Position numbers and translations under genes: made by a program. The notes beneath the pieces are model-generated. The model ran no database searches and had not been told where the DNA came from. It saw only the letters and a program-made list of their open reading frames with translations. Positions 31,943 to 40,237 of a stretch of 64,000 nucleotides of DNA are shown here, piece after piece. This DNA is from Pseudomonas sp. S31 (GTDB taxonomy: Bacteria > Pseudomonadota > Gammaproteobacteria > Pseudomonadales > Pseudomonadaceae), in contig NZ_JACVVE010000022.1 of NCBI RefSeq assembly GCF_016648105.1, positions 45,011 to 109,010 of the forward strand, given 5' to 3'. Within the stretch, counting starts at the first letter, position 1. Every line of letters starts with the position of its first letter.

Positions 31943-32986
31943 TCACTCCTTCCAGTCGGTCGAGGGTTTTTCCCAGAGATTGATCCCGCCTTCCACCGCG
32001 TGCTGGTCGATTTCGGCCAGTTCTTCCGCGCTGAACGCCAGGTTGTCGAGGGCGGCGACGTTCTCGATCACCTGCTCGGGGCGGCTGGCCCCGATCAACG
32101 CCGAGGTCACCCGCGGGTCGCGAAGGGTCCAGGCCAGGGCCAACTGCGCCAGGCTTTGGCCACGTCGCCGGGCGATCTCGTTCAGGGCCCGGGCGCGGGC
32201 GATGTTGGCCGGCGACAGGTGGCCAGGCAGCAATGATCCGCCGCCTGCACGGTTGACCCGTGCGTCGGCCGGGATGCCGTCGAGGTACTTGTCGCTGAGC
32301 AAGCCTTGGGCCAGGGCGGTGAAGACGATGACGCCAGTGCCCAGTTCGGCGGTGGTGTCCAGCAAGTCGCGCTCGACCCAGCGATTGAACAGGTTGTAGG
32401 AAGGCTGGTGGATCAGCAGCGGCACCTTGAGCTCAGCCAGCAGGTCGGCGATCTCACGGGTCTTGCCGGCCGAGTAGGATGAGATGCCGATGTACAGTGC
32501 CTTGCCCTGGCGCACGATGTCAGCCAGGGCGATGGCGGTTTCCTCCAGAGGCGTATCGGCGTCGAAACGGTGCGAATAGAAGATGTCGACGTAGTCCAGC
32601 CCCAGTCGCTGCAGGCTCTGGTCGAGGCTGGCATGCAGGTATTTGCGCGAACTGCCGCCTTGGCCGTAGGGGCCCGGCCACATGTCCCAGCCAGCCTTGG
32701 TCGAGATGATCAGTTCATCGCGGTAGCGGTGCAGGTCCTCGCGCAACAGGCGGCCGAAGTTGCGCTCGGCGCTGCCGTACGGCGGGCCGTAGTTGTTGGC
32801 CAGGTCGAAGTGGTTGATGCCGGCGTCGAATGCAGTGCGCAGCAAGGCGCGCTGGGTATCGATGGGCGTGGCATCGCCGAAGTTGTGCCACAGGCCCAGG
32901 GACAGGGCCGGCAACACCAGGCCGCTGCGGCCGACGCGGCGATAAGGCATGCGCGTGTAGCGCTCGGGGTTGGCGGTGTAGCTCAT
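31943..32986 (-). CDS. aldo/keto reductase, YghZ (L-glyceraldehyde 3-phosphate reductase) type
   Basis: NADPH-dependent reductase of the AKR14 (YghZ) group, 347 residues. Catalytic tetrad residues are visible as Asp61 and Tyr66 (HFDLANNYGPPYGSAE), Lys97 (ISTKAGWDMWPGPYG) and His139 (DIFYSHRFD). The WPGPYGQGGSSRKYL segment is characteristic of YghZ-like enzymes. E. coli YghZ reduces L-glyceraldehyde 3-phosphate and methylglyoxal; here the gene overlaps the FMN monooxygenase gene by 4 bp. It may therefore reduce an aldehyde released by that enzyme, which is an inference from coupling. Confidence 0.9.
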   Translation of the reverse strand: MSYTANPERYTRMPYRRVGRSGLVLPALSLGLWHNFGDATPIDTQRALLRTAFDAGINHFDLANNYGPPYGSAERNFGRLLREDLHRYRDELIISTKAGWDMWPGPYGQGGSSRKYLHASLDQSLQRLGLDYVDIFYSHRFDADTPLEETAIALADIVRQGKALYIGISSYSAGKTREIADLLAELKVPLLIHQPSYNLFNRWVERDLLDTTAELGTGVIVFTALAQGLLSDKYLDGIPADARVNRAGGGSLLPGHLSPANIARARALNEIARRRGQSLAQLALAWTLRDPRVTSALIGASRPEQVIENVAALDNLAFSAEELAEIDQHAVEGGINLWEKPSTDWKE

Positions 32987-34317
32987 GGTTGACCTCGGTC
33001 GACGAAATAGGGGTTGGCAGGGCGCTCCAGGCCCAGGTGTTCACGCAGGGTGCGGCCCTGGTACTGGCGCCGGAACAGGCCGCGCCGCTGCAGCTCAGGC
33101 ACCACCAGGCTGGCAAAATCTTCCAGGCCGGCAGGCAGGTGCGGCACCAGCAGGTTGAAGCCATCGGCGGCGCGCCCCTCGAACCAGGCCTGGAGCTGGT
33201 CGGCGATCTGCGTCGGGGTGCCGATCAGGCTGTAGTGCCCTCGCCCACCGGCGATGCGCCGGCCCAGTTCGGCCAAGGTCAGTTGCTCGCTGCCCGCCAG
33301 CTCGGTCAGCAGTTGCTGGCGGCTGCGCTGGCCATCCTCGGTGGGTGGCAGTTCGGGCAGCGGGCCGTCCAGCGGGTAGCCGGACAAATCGAAGTTGCCG
33401 AGCATGCGCCCGAGCAAGGCCACGCCTACCCTCGGGTCGACCAGCGCCTGGAACTGCTGGTACTTGTCCTCGGCTTCGGCGACGCTACGGCCGACAACGA
33501 CGAACACCCCCGGCATGATCTTCAGCGAATCCTCGCTACGCCCGTAGCGCTGCAGCCGCCCCTTGAGGTCGGCATAGAATGCCTGGGCCCGGGCCAGGCT
33601 GGGCTGCGCGGTAAACACCACTTCGGCGCTTTCGGCTGCCAGCTCACGGCCGGTTTCCGAAGAGCCGGCCTGTACCAGCACAGGACGGCCCTGGGGCGAG
33701 CGGGCGACGTTCAACGGGCCACGCACGCGGAAATGCTCGCCGACATGGTCGAGGGTACGTACCGCGTCGGGGTGATGGAATACGCCCTGGGCCTTGTCCC
33801 GGACGAAGGCATCATCCGCCCAGCTGTCCCACAAACCTTGCACCACCTGCTGGAACTCGCGGGCCCGCGCATAGCGCTCGGCGTGAGGAATGTGGGCACT
33901 GCGGCCGAAGTTGCCGGCCTCGGCGGCAGCATCCGAAGTCACCAGGTTCCAGCCGGCACGCCCGCCAGAAAGATGGTCGAGCGAGGCGTACTTGCGTGCT
34001 ATGTGGTACGGCTCGTTGTAGCTGGTGGTCGCCGTGGCGATCAGGCCGATGCGTTCGGTCACGACGCTCAGCGCCGAGAGCAGGGTCAACGGCTCGAAGT
34101 ACACCGACCGGGCGCTGTGGCTGGCCAGGGTATCGCTGGGCGCGGCCACGCTGTCGGCGACGAACAGCGCGTCGAAGCAGGCCGCTTCGGCGATTTCGGC
34201 GGCGCGGCGGTAGCTGGAGAAATCCAGCGGATCGGCCGGCACATCCGGGTGACGCCAGGCGGCGATGTGGTGCCCGGTGGCCATGAGGAAGGCGCCGAGG
34301 CTCATTTGACGATTCAT
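32983..34317 (-). CDS. NtaA/SnaA/DmoA-family FMNH2-dependent monooxygenase
   Basis: Cytoplasmic two-component flavin monooxygenase, 444 residues, bacterial-luciferase fold. The N terminus MNRQMSLGAFLMATGHHIAA is typical of the NtaA/DmoA group, followed by FDALFVADSVA, AGWNLVTSDAAAEAGNFG, LDHVGEHFRVRGPLNVARSP and PVLVQAGSSETGRELAA. The family cleaves C-N or C-S bonds of chelators, dibenzothiophene sulfones or dimethyl sulfide. AAGGA precedes the ATG at 34317. No flavin reductase gene is adjacent, so FMNH2 must come from elsewhere. It is related to the broken gene at 40238-41040. Confidence 0.9.
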   Translation of the reverse strand: MNRQMSLGAFLMATGHHIAAWRHPDVPADPLDFSSYRRAAEIAEAACFDALFVADSVAAPSDTLASHSARSVYFEPLTLLSALSVVTERIGLIATATTSYNEPYHIARKYASLDHLSGGRAGWNLVTSDAAAEAGNFGRSAHIPHAERYARAREFQQVVQGLWDSWADDAFVRDKAQGVFHHPDAVRTLDHVGEHFRVRGPLNVARSPQGRPVLVQAGSSETGRELAAESAEVVFTAQPSLARAQAFYADLKGRLQRYGRSEDSLKIMPGVFVVVGRSVAEAEDKYQQFQALVDPRVGVALLGRMLGNFDLSGYPLDGPLPELPPTEDGQRSRQQLLTELAGSEQLTLAELGRRIAGGRGHYSLIGTPTQIADQLQAWFEGRAADGFNLLVPHLPAGLEDFASLVVPELQRRGLFRRQYQGRTLREHLGLERPANPYFVDRGQP

Positions 34318-34352
34318 GCTTTGGGGTCCTTGATTGGGGCCGCCTTGCAGCC

Positions 34353-34375
34353 CTTCGCGGGCTTGCCCCGCGAAG
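34353..34375. terminator. GC hairpin after the TonB receptor gene (REP-like)
   Basis: CTTCGCGGG (34353-34361) pairs with CCCGCGAAG (34367-34375) around CTTGC. It lies 13 bp after the receptor stop on the minus strand, inside the 70-bp gap before the monooxygenase gene. The arms resemble REP core sequence. It may reduce read-through into the rest of the operon. Confidence 0.5.
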
Positions 34376-34387
34376 GCCGCGACGCGA

Positions 34388-36601
34388 TCAGAAATCCTTG
34401 CGCAACTGCACGCCGAAGTAGCGCCCGTCGTCACGCGGCACGGCGCGGTAGATGTAGTCGCCGCCACTGGCGAGCATCTGTGCATACGACTTGTCGCCCA
34501 AGTTCTTGCCGAGCAAGGCCACGCGCCAGCCGTTGGCGTAATCGGCCAGGGCCACGCTGGCGTTCCAGATGCCATAGGCGCCCTGCACGGTGTCGGGGTT
34601 CTGGTCGAGGCTGAACTGCACCGAGTCCTGCCAGCTGTAGTCGCTGGACAGCTCGACATCCAGACCGTTGTCCAGCGGGATCACGTAGTCGGCACGCAGG
34701 TAGGCCTTCCAGTCCGGGGTGAACGGCAGGCGGCCACCGTCGATGTCGCAGCTGGCCGCCGCGCCGGCCGGGCAATTGAAGTGATCGACCCGGGCCTTGG
34801 TGTAGGCCACCGCAGTGGACAGCTTCAGCTGGCGGGTCGCCTGGAAGCTGGCATCGAGCTCGACGCCCTGGGTCTTGACCTTGCCGGCATTGACCAGGCG
34901 CGTCACCACCTGGTTGGCCACGGTGTCGTAGAAGTTGGCCTGGTAGTTGTCGTAGTCGGTGTGGAATATCGCCAGGTTGGCGGTCAGGCGGTTATCCAGC
35001 GCCGTGCTCTTGAGGCCGACTTCGTAGGCATCGGAGGTTTCCGGCTTGAGGGCCTCGGTATCGCGCGGCTGCATGTTGAAGAACACGTTGTAGGCCGGGC
35101 CCTTGTAGCCACGCGAGTAGGTCAGGTAGCCGGTCAGGTTGTCGTTGAAATCGTACTGCAGTCCGGTGCGGCCGCTCCAGCCGTCTTCGTCCACGGAACC
35201 GGAGCTGGAAGTCGAGGGCTGGATACCGGTGACTGCAGTGGCCGAAGAGGACACGCGACGGTGGTCGTAATCGAGATCATCGTGGGTCCAGCGCAGCCCG
35301 AAGATCGCACGCAAGTCATCGGTGAAGTTGAAGGTGTTCTCGCCGAACAGCGCCACGCTGTCGTTGGTCGTCGAGTAGTCGGCGCGGCCACTGTCGGCCA
35401 CCCCGCCGTTGACCGACAGGCGCCGGTAGGTCTCGTTCGAGGTGCCGTGCATGTAGAAGGCGCCGAGCACGTACTCGTTGAACTGGCCTTTGGGTGAGGT
35501 CAGGCGCAGTTCCTGGCTGTATTGGTCGTAGTCCACCGTGCCCTTGTCGTGGGAGGCGGTGACGGGCAGCAAGGCGCGACGGTCGCCGTCCTGGTACTGG
35601 GTGTTGTCCCAACCGCGCCAGGCGCTGATCGAGGTCAGGGTGTAGTCGCCCAGTTGCCAATCGAGCTGGGCCGAGAGCCCTTGGTTCTCGTCCTCGACAT
35701 GAGTCTTGAAATCACTGCTGATGTCGCGGTTGTGGGCGCTCGGACGCACGCCGCCGAGCTGTCGGGTGAAGGCATCGCTGGCGCTGGTGATCACGCCGCT
35801 GGGCAAGGTGTCCTCGCCCTTCATGTAGTCGCCGATCAGCGTCAGGCGCAGGTCGTCGCGCGGCTCGAACTCCAGCTTGCCGCGCACGCCCTTGCGTTCG
35901 TAACCGTTGACCTCATGGCCGTTGACGACGTTCTCGACGTTGCCATCGTAGTCGCCCCAGAGGGTGCTCAACGAGCCCTTGAGCTGGTCGTTCAGGCGCC
36001 CGCCAATGCCAAAACGCAGGCGGTTCTCATCGCCCCCGCCGAAGTGCGAGTAGTCAACGTAGCCCTGGGCCTGCTCGGGAATCGCCTTGCTGACGATGTT
36101 CAGTACGCCGGCCGAGGCGTTCTTGCCGAACAGTGTGCCCTGCGGGCCGCGCAGCACTTCGATGCGCTCCAGGTCGAGCAGGTCCAGGGTCGACTGCCCC
36201 GGGCGGCCGAACACCACGCCGTCGACCACCGTGGCCACGGTCGGCTCGACGCCCGGCGAGGTGGAAATGGTGCCCACGCCACGGATGAACAACGAGGTGT
36301 CCTTGTTCGAGGCGCCGGCGCGATAGTTCAGGGTCGGCACTTGCTGGACGATGCTGGCAACGTTGTTGCGGTTGTCGCGCTCCAGTTGTTCGCCATCGAT
36401 CACCGAGACGGCCACCGGTACCTCCTTCAAGGTGGCTTCACGACGCGTGGCGGTCACGGTCACGGCGCCGAGCGCGGTGGCCTGCGGCACCTGCCCGGCT
36501 GGCTCGGCAGCCTGGCTGGCCTGGCCGAACGCGGCCAGCAACACTGCGGCGGCCAGGGGTTGGCGTTGCTTGAACGGAAATGTCGTACGACGTGTTTGCA
36601 T
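34388..36601 (-). CDS. TonB-dependent outer membrane receptor
   Basis: Outer-membrane transporter of 737 residues with a signal peptide (MQTRRTTFPFKQRQPLAAAVLLAAFGQASQA). A TonB-box-like region GAVTVTATRREATLKEVPVA is followed by a plug domain (LNYRAGASNKDTSLFIRGVG, RIEVLRGPQGTLFGKNASAGVLNI) and a 22-strand barrel ending YRAVPRDDGRYFGVQLRKDF (C-terminal Phe). There is no N-terminal signalling extension, so control is not by an ECF sigma pair. Control is instead suggested by the divergent LacI regulator and two palindromic operators in the 261-bp upstream region. The substrate is unknown; the operon context suggests an organosulfur or sugar-like compound rather than iron. Confidence 0.92.
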   Translation of the reverse strand: MQTRRTTFPFKQRQPLAAAVLLAAFGQASQAAEPAGQVPQATALGAVTVTATRREATLKEVPVAVSVIDGEQLERDNRNNVASIVQQVPTLNYRAGASNKDTSLFIRGVGTISTSPGVEPTVATVVDGVVFGRPGQSTLDLLDLERIEVLRGPQGTLFGKNASAGVLNIVSKAIPEQAQGYVDYSHFGGGDENRLRFGIGGRLNDQLKGSLSTLWGDYDGNVENVVNGHEVNGYERKGVRGKLEFEPRDDLRLTLIGDYMKGEDTLPSGVITSASDAFTRQLGGVRPSAHNRDISSDFKTHVEDENQGLSAQLDWQLGDYTLTSISAWRGWDNTQYQDGDRRALLPVTASHDKGTVDYDQYSQELRLTSPKGQFNEYVLGAFYMHGTSNETYRRLSVNGGVADSGRADYSTTNDSVALFGENTFNFTDDLRAIFGLRWTHDDLDYDHRRVSSSATAVTGIQPSTSSSGSVDEDGWSGRTGLQYDFNDNLTGYLTYSRGYKGPAYNVFFNMQPRDTEALKPETSDAYEVGLKSTALDNRLTANLAIFHTDYDNYQANFYDTVANQVVTRLVNAGKVKTQGVELDASFQATRQLKLSTAVAYTKARVDHFNCPAGAAASCDIDGGRLPFTPDWKAYLRADYVIPLDNGLDVELSSDYSWQDSVQFSLDQNPDTVQGAYGIWNASVALADYANGWRVALLGKNLGDKSYAQMLASGGDYIYRAVPRDDGRYFGVQLRKDF

Positions 36602-36718
36602 GATGCTCACTGCCTTCAGGAACCAGACCAGACCCGCGAAATGGGGGCCTACACGAAAACGGCTGCGGGTGTCTGGTCTCGCTCGTGCGAGTGGCAGGCG
36701 CTTGCCAACAGCTGCGCT

Positions 36719-36732
36719 TGTTAGCGCTAACA
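36719..36732. promoter_or_regulatory. LacI-family operator, receptor side
   Basis: TGTTAGCGCTAACA is a perfect 14-bp palindrome with a central CG, the usual form of LacI/GalR-family sites. It lies 118 bp before the TonB receptor start. Its centre is 102 bp from the centre of the second copy. Confidence 0.85.
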
Positions 36733-36821
36733 TTGGCAAGTATCCGAGGCTGATGCTTAGCAGGTCAAATAATAAAAAGTCAGATTTATATGCAATAAAG
36801 CTATTTGTCAGCGACCTCTGC

Positions 36822-36833
36822 GTTAGCGCTAAC
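36822..36833. promoter_or_regulatory. LacI-family operator, regulator side
   Basis: GTTAGCGCTAAC is a perfect 12-bp palindrome, identical in core to the site at 36719-36732. It lies 30 bp before the GTG start of the divergent LacI gene, so autoregulation is likely. Confidence 0.85.
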
Positions 36834-36862
36834 ATCGCCCCATTTCCCCAGGAAGCCAGCGC

Positions 36863-37909
36863 GTGAGCCAAGCCAAGGAACCCACCCGCAAACGCCGCAG
36901 TGCCGGCCGCGTGACCCTCAACGAAGTGGCGCGGGCGGCCGATGTCTCGGCCATCAGCGTGTCACGCTACTTCAACCAGCCAGAGCAGGTTTCGCCGCCC
37001 TTGCGCGAGCGCATCGAGGCCGCCGTGCAGGCATTGGGCTATGTGCCGAACCTCGTGGCGGGCGGGCTCGCCTCGGCGCGCGGGCGTATCGTCGGCATGG
37101 TCATCCCGAACATCTCCGGGCCGATCTTCGCCCACACCATCGAAGCGTTCAGCGATACCTTGAGCCGGCACGGCTACCAGTTGCTGCTGGCCTCCAGCTA
37201 CTTCGACGAGGCGCAGGAAGAAAGCGCGGTGCGGGCGTTCCTCGGCTGGTCGCCGGCGGCGCTGGTGGTGACCAGCCATTTCCACAGTCCGGCCACCGAG
37301 AAAATGCTGGCCGAAGCCGATGTGCCGGTGGTGGAAATCTGGGACTACCGCCCCGAGCGCGCACCACTGCAAGTCGGTTTCCTGCACCATCAAGTGGGCG
37401 TGCAGGCCTGCCGCTATCTGCTGGAACAAGGTCATCGGCGCATAGCCTTCGTGCAGAACAGCGCCCCTGGCGACTTCAGCGCACTGGAACGGCGTGACGG
37501 CTATCTCGAGGTGCTCGCCGAGGCAGGGCTCGAGCCCTGCGTGTTCGCGCCAGCGGCCGACTGCGCACCGTTCGAGGCGGGCAAGCAAGCCATGGTGGCG
37601 CTGATGCAGGCCGAGCCGCGGCCCCAGGCGATCATCTTCGCCAACGACAACCTGGCCGCCGGCGCCCTGCTCGCCGGCCAGCGTGCGGGCCTGAAACTGC
37701 CAGACGACATGGCGATCATGGGGTTTGGCGACTACCCGTTCGCCGATATGCTGCTGCCCAGCCTGACCACCCTGCGCCCGCCCTCGCGGGAAATCGGCGA
37801 ACTGGCGGCGCTGCGCGTGCTGCAACACCTGGGGGCAATCGCCGCGGACGGCGAGGTGCCGCGGCTGAACCTGCTCGCGTGCCAGTTGGTGGTGCGCGAG
37901 AGCGCTTGA
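36863..37909 (+). CDS. LacI-family transcriptional regulator
   Basis: Repressor of 348 residues with a DNA-binding domain at about 17-65 (RVTLNEVARAADVSAISVSRYFNQPEQVS, hinge region NLVAGGLASARG) and a periplasmic-binding-protein-like sensor domain (GMVIPNISGPIFAHTIEAF, FANDNLAAGALLAGQRAGLKLP, IMGFGDYPFADMLLPSLTTLRPP). It has the organisation of the GntR/IdnR gluconate-repressor branch, but the ligand is not evident. The GTG at 36863 is preceded by AGGAA with normal spacing. It is divergent from the TonB receptor operon, with two matching palindromes between them. Confidence 0.93.
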   Translation: MSQAKEPTRKRRSAGRVTLNEVARAADVSAISVSRYFNQPEQVSPPLRERIEAAVQALGYVPNLVAGGLASARGRIVGMVIPNISGPIFAHTIEAFSDTLSRHGYQLLLASSYFDEAQEESAVRAFLGWSPAALVVTSHFHSPATEKMLAEADVPVVEIWDYRPERAPLQVGFLHHQVGVQACRYLLEQGHRRIAFVQNSAPGDFSALERRDGYLEVLAEAGLEPCVFAPAADCAPFEAGKQAMVALMQAEPRPQAIIFANDNLAAGALLAGQRAGLKLPDDMAIMGFGDYPFADMLLPSLTTLRPPSREIGELAALRVLQHLGAIAADGEVPRLNLLACQLVVRESA

Positions 37910-37991
37910 GCCGCGCGGGCTGTGACAACCAGGCCATAGAGGATTATGCTCGCCAGGTATGTCCCACAGCCCCAATATGTGAGCGCCGAAT

Positions 37992-38897
37992 ATGAAAATC
38001 GATGACATGGACGCCTTCGTGGCAGTCATCCGTTGCCAGTCGACCAACCTTGCCGCCGAGGCCCTGCAGCTTACACAGCCAGCCATCACGCGGCGGGTGC
38101 AGAACTTCGAGGAAGACCTTGGCGCCACCCTCCTCGACCGCAACACCAAGCCGCTCAAGCCCACCCCCATGGGCTTGCGGGTCTACGAGCAATGCAAGGC
38201 CATCCTGCGCGAGATCGACTCGCTGCGCGAACTGGTGGCCAACGATGGTGCGCCGTCGGGCACCCTGCGCCTGGGCGTGCCACAGACCCTGGGCGATGTG
38301 GTGCTGCTCGATGCCCTGGGGCGCCTGCACGACGCCTATCCCCAACTGCGCACGCAGGTTACCAGTGGCTGGGGCAGCAGCCTCATAGCACGCATGGAGA
38401 ACGCCGAACTCGATGCGGCTGCGGCGCTGTTCCCGCCAGGCAAGATCTTCCCCGAGGGCATCGCCAGCCAGTCCATTGCGCGCATGCCCCTGCGCGTGGT
38501 CGCAGCCAAGGGCAGCGCCAGCAAGCGCAGCTACAAGCTGCGCGACTGCTACACCCGTGGCTGGGTACTCAACCCCGATGGCTGCGGCTTCCGCGCCGGG
38601 CTGCAACGGGCATTGAGCGAACAGGGCCTGAGCCTGTCGATCAACCTGGAGACCTTCGGTACCGACCTGCAACTGGGGCTGGTAGCCAACGGCCAGGGGC
38701 TGGGCCTGGTGCCTGAGCCGTTGCTGCTGGCGAGCCGCCACCGCGAGGCGCTGGATGTGCTCAACGTGACCGACTTCAAGCCCCAGGTGGACTTGTGGCT
38801 GTTCCATCCGCGCTATCTGGGCAACCTGCAGGAGCCGGTGGAGTTGTTTGGTGAAATCGCCGGGCAAAGCCTTCAGGCGGAAGGCGGCGATAAATGA
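37992..38897 (+). CDS. LysR-family transcriptional regulator
   Basis: Regulator of 301 residues with an N-terminal winged helix (MKIDDMDAFVAVIRCQSTNLAAEALQLTQPAITRRVQNFEEDLGATLLDRN) and a C-terminal effector domain (GTLRLGVPQTLGDVVLLDALGRLHDAYPQLRTQV, LVANGQGLGLVPEPLLLA). It precedes the acyl-CoA-dehydrogenase-like gene on the same strand and borders the organosulfur genes, so sulfur control is plausible. The effector is unknown. Confidence 0.9.
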   Translation: MKIDDMDAFVAVIRCQSTNLAAEALQLTQPAITRRVQNFEEDLGATLLDRNTKPLKPTPMGLRVYEQCKAILREIDSLRELVANDGAPSGTLRLGVPQTLGDVVLLDALGRLHDAYPQLRTQVTSGWGSSLIARMENAELDAAAALFPPGKIFPEGIASQSIARMPLRVVAAKGSASKRSYKLRDCYTRGWVLNPDGCGFRAGLQRALSEQGLSLSINLETFGTDLQLGLVANGQGLGLVPEPLLLASRHREALDVLNVTDFKPQVDLWLFHPRYLGNLQEPVELFGEIAGQSLQAEGGDK

Positions 38898-38972
38898 TAT
38901 ATCCGCATAATGACAAATAGCCTAAATACCGTTAACTGATAATTAGCATAGAAGAAAAAAGACTTTTACAGC

Positions 38973-39023
38973 ATTCATCCCGGCGAATACGGTTCCACGA
39001 ACTTCCGTATTTCAGGGATGAAT
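38973..39023 (+). promoter_or_regulatory. RBS-sequestering hairpin before the oxidoreductase gene
   Basis: Outer arms ATTCATCCC (38973-38981) and GGGATGAAT (39015-39023) and inner arms AATACGG (38986-38992) and CCGTATT (39005-39011) form a two-part 16-bp stem with small internal asymmetry. The 3' arm contains the ribosome binding site CAGGGA and an ATG, so in mRNA the start of translation would be covered. It could equally be bound as DNA. No known riboswitch class is recognised. Confidence 0.6.
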
Positions 39024-39027
39024 GCCC

Positions 39028-40161
39028 ATGAGTCACCCGCTTTCCCCAGGCGTCCTTGCCGAACTGACCCAGGCCCTGGCCGCGAACGCCGAGCGCTATG
39101 ACCGCAGCGGCGAGTTCCCCGCCGACAACTTCGCCCTGCTCCACCAGCACCGCCTGCTGGGCCTGACCGTGCCGGAGGCGCTGGGCGGTGGTGGTGCCGA
39201 CCTGGCCAGCGCACGCCAGGTGATCGCCGCAGTCGGCAAGGGCGACCCGGCCACGGCGCTGATCCTTTCCATGCAGTACCTGCAGCATTTTCGCTTGCGG
39301 CACGAGACCCGATGGCCCGACCACCTGTACCAGCGTGTCGCCCGCGAAGCGGTGGTCGATGGTGCGCTGATCAACGCCTTTCGCGTCGAGCCGGAACTGG
39401 GCAGCCCGTCCCGCGGCGGGCTGCCGGCTACCGTGGCACGGCGCAGCGCCGAGGGCTGGCGGCTGTCGGGGCGCAAGATCTATTCGACCGGCAGCCACGG
39501 CCTGACCTGGTATCTGGTGTGGGCGCGCAGCGACGATCAGGACCCGCTGGTAGGGACCTACCTGGTGCACAAGGATACTCCCGGAATCAGCATCGTCGAG
39601 GACTGGGATCACCTGGGCATGCGCGCTACCTGCAGCCATGAAGTGCGCTTCGACGATGTGCTCATCCCGCTCGACCACGCTGTCAGCGTCAGCCCCGCCA
39701 GCGCTCCCAGTCCCGAGCTCGATGGCAGCGCGCTGTTGTGGATGTCGGTGCTGCTGCCCGCGCTGTACGACGGCGTGGCCCAGGCTGCCCGCGACTGGTT
39801 GGTGGGGTTTCTCAAAGACCGCACGCCGTCCAACCTGGGGGCGCCGCTGGCCAGCCTGGCGCGCTTCCAGGACACGGTCGGGCGCATCGATACGCTGCTC
39901 TTCGCCAACCAGACGCTGCTGGACTCTGCGGTTGCAGGGCAAGTCGAGCCAAAGCATGCAGGTCAGCTCAAGCACCTGGTCAGCCGCAATGCCATCGAGG
40001 CAGTGGAACTGGCCATAGAAGCTGCCGGCAACCCTGGCCTGTCACGGCGCAACCCGCTGGAGCGGCATTATCGCGATGTGCTGTGCAGCCGCATCCATAC
40101 GCCCCAGGACGATGTGGTGCTGGGGCAGGTCGGGCGCACGGCGTTGCTTGTGCGCGGGTAA
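39028..40161 (+). CDS. acyl-CoA-dehydrogenase-family oxidoreductase (SfnB/DszC-like)
   Basis: Flavoprotein of 377 residues with N-terminal helices (LSPGVLAELTQALAANAERYDRSGEFP), the middle beta domain (DGALINAFRVEPELGSPSRGGLPATVARR, GWRLSGRKIYSTGSHGLTWYLVWA, WDHLGMRATCSHEVRFDDVLIP) and a C-terminal helical bundle. Missing the usual catalytic glutamate context of true acyl-CoA dehydrogenases, it fits the monooxygenase-like branch used in sulfur acquisition (SfnB) or desulfurisation (DszC). The start is chosen at 39028 because the AGGGA at 39014-39018 is only 3 bases from the ATG at 39022 and 9 from this one. It lies behind a strong hairpin. Confidence 0.87.
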   Translation: MSHPLSPGVLAELTQALAANAERYDRSGEFPADNFALLHQHRLLGLTVPEALGGGGADLASARQVIAAVGKGDPATALILSMQYLQHFRLRHETRWPDHLYQRVAREAVVDGALINAFRVEPELGSPSRGGLPATVARRSAEGWRLSGRKIYSTGSHGLTWYLVWARSDDQDPLVGTYLVHKDTPGISIVEDWDHLGMRATCSHEVRFDDVLIPLDHAVSVSPASAPSPELDGSALLWMSVLLPALYDGVAQAARDWLVGFLKDRTPSNLGAPLASLARFQDTVGRIDTLLFANQTLLDSAVAGQVEPKHAGQLKHLVSRNAIEAVELAIEAAGNPGLSRRNPLERHYRDVLCSRIHTPQDDVVLGQVGRTALLVRG

Positions 40162-40191
40162 ACCCGACATCGCATCGTCGCTCCTGTAAAA

Positions 40192-40217
40192 GCGCCGCTC
40201 CCCTGCAGGAGCGGCGC
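40192..40217. terminator. hairpin between convergent genes
   Basis: GCGCCGCTCC (40192-40201) and GGAGCGGCGC (40208-40217) form a perfect 10-bp stem with loop CCTGCA. It lies between the oxidoreductase gene and the convergent monooxygenase pseudogene. The arm GCTCCTGCAGGAGC resembles part of a REP element. No T tract. Confidence 0.5.
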
Positions 40218-40237
40218 AGCGGCGATCCGACTACCGG

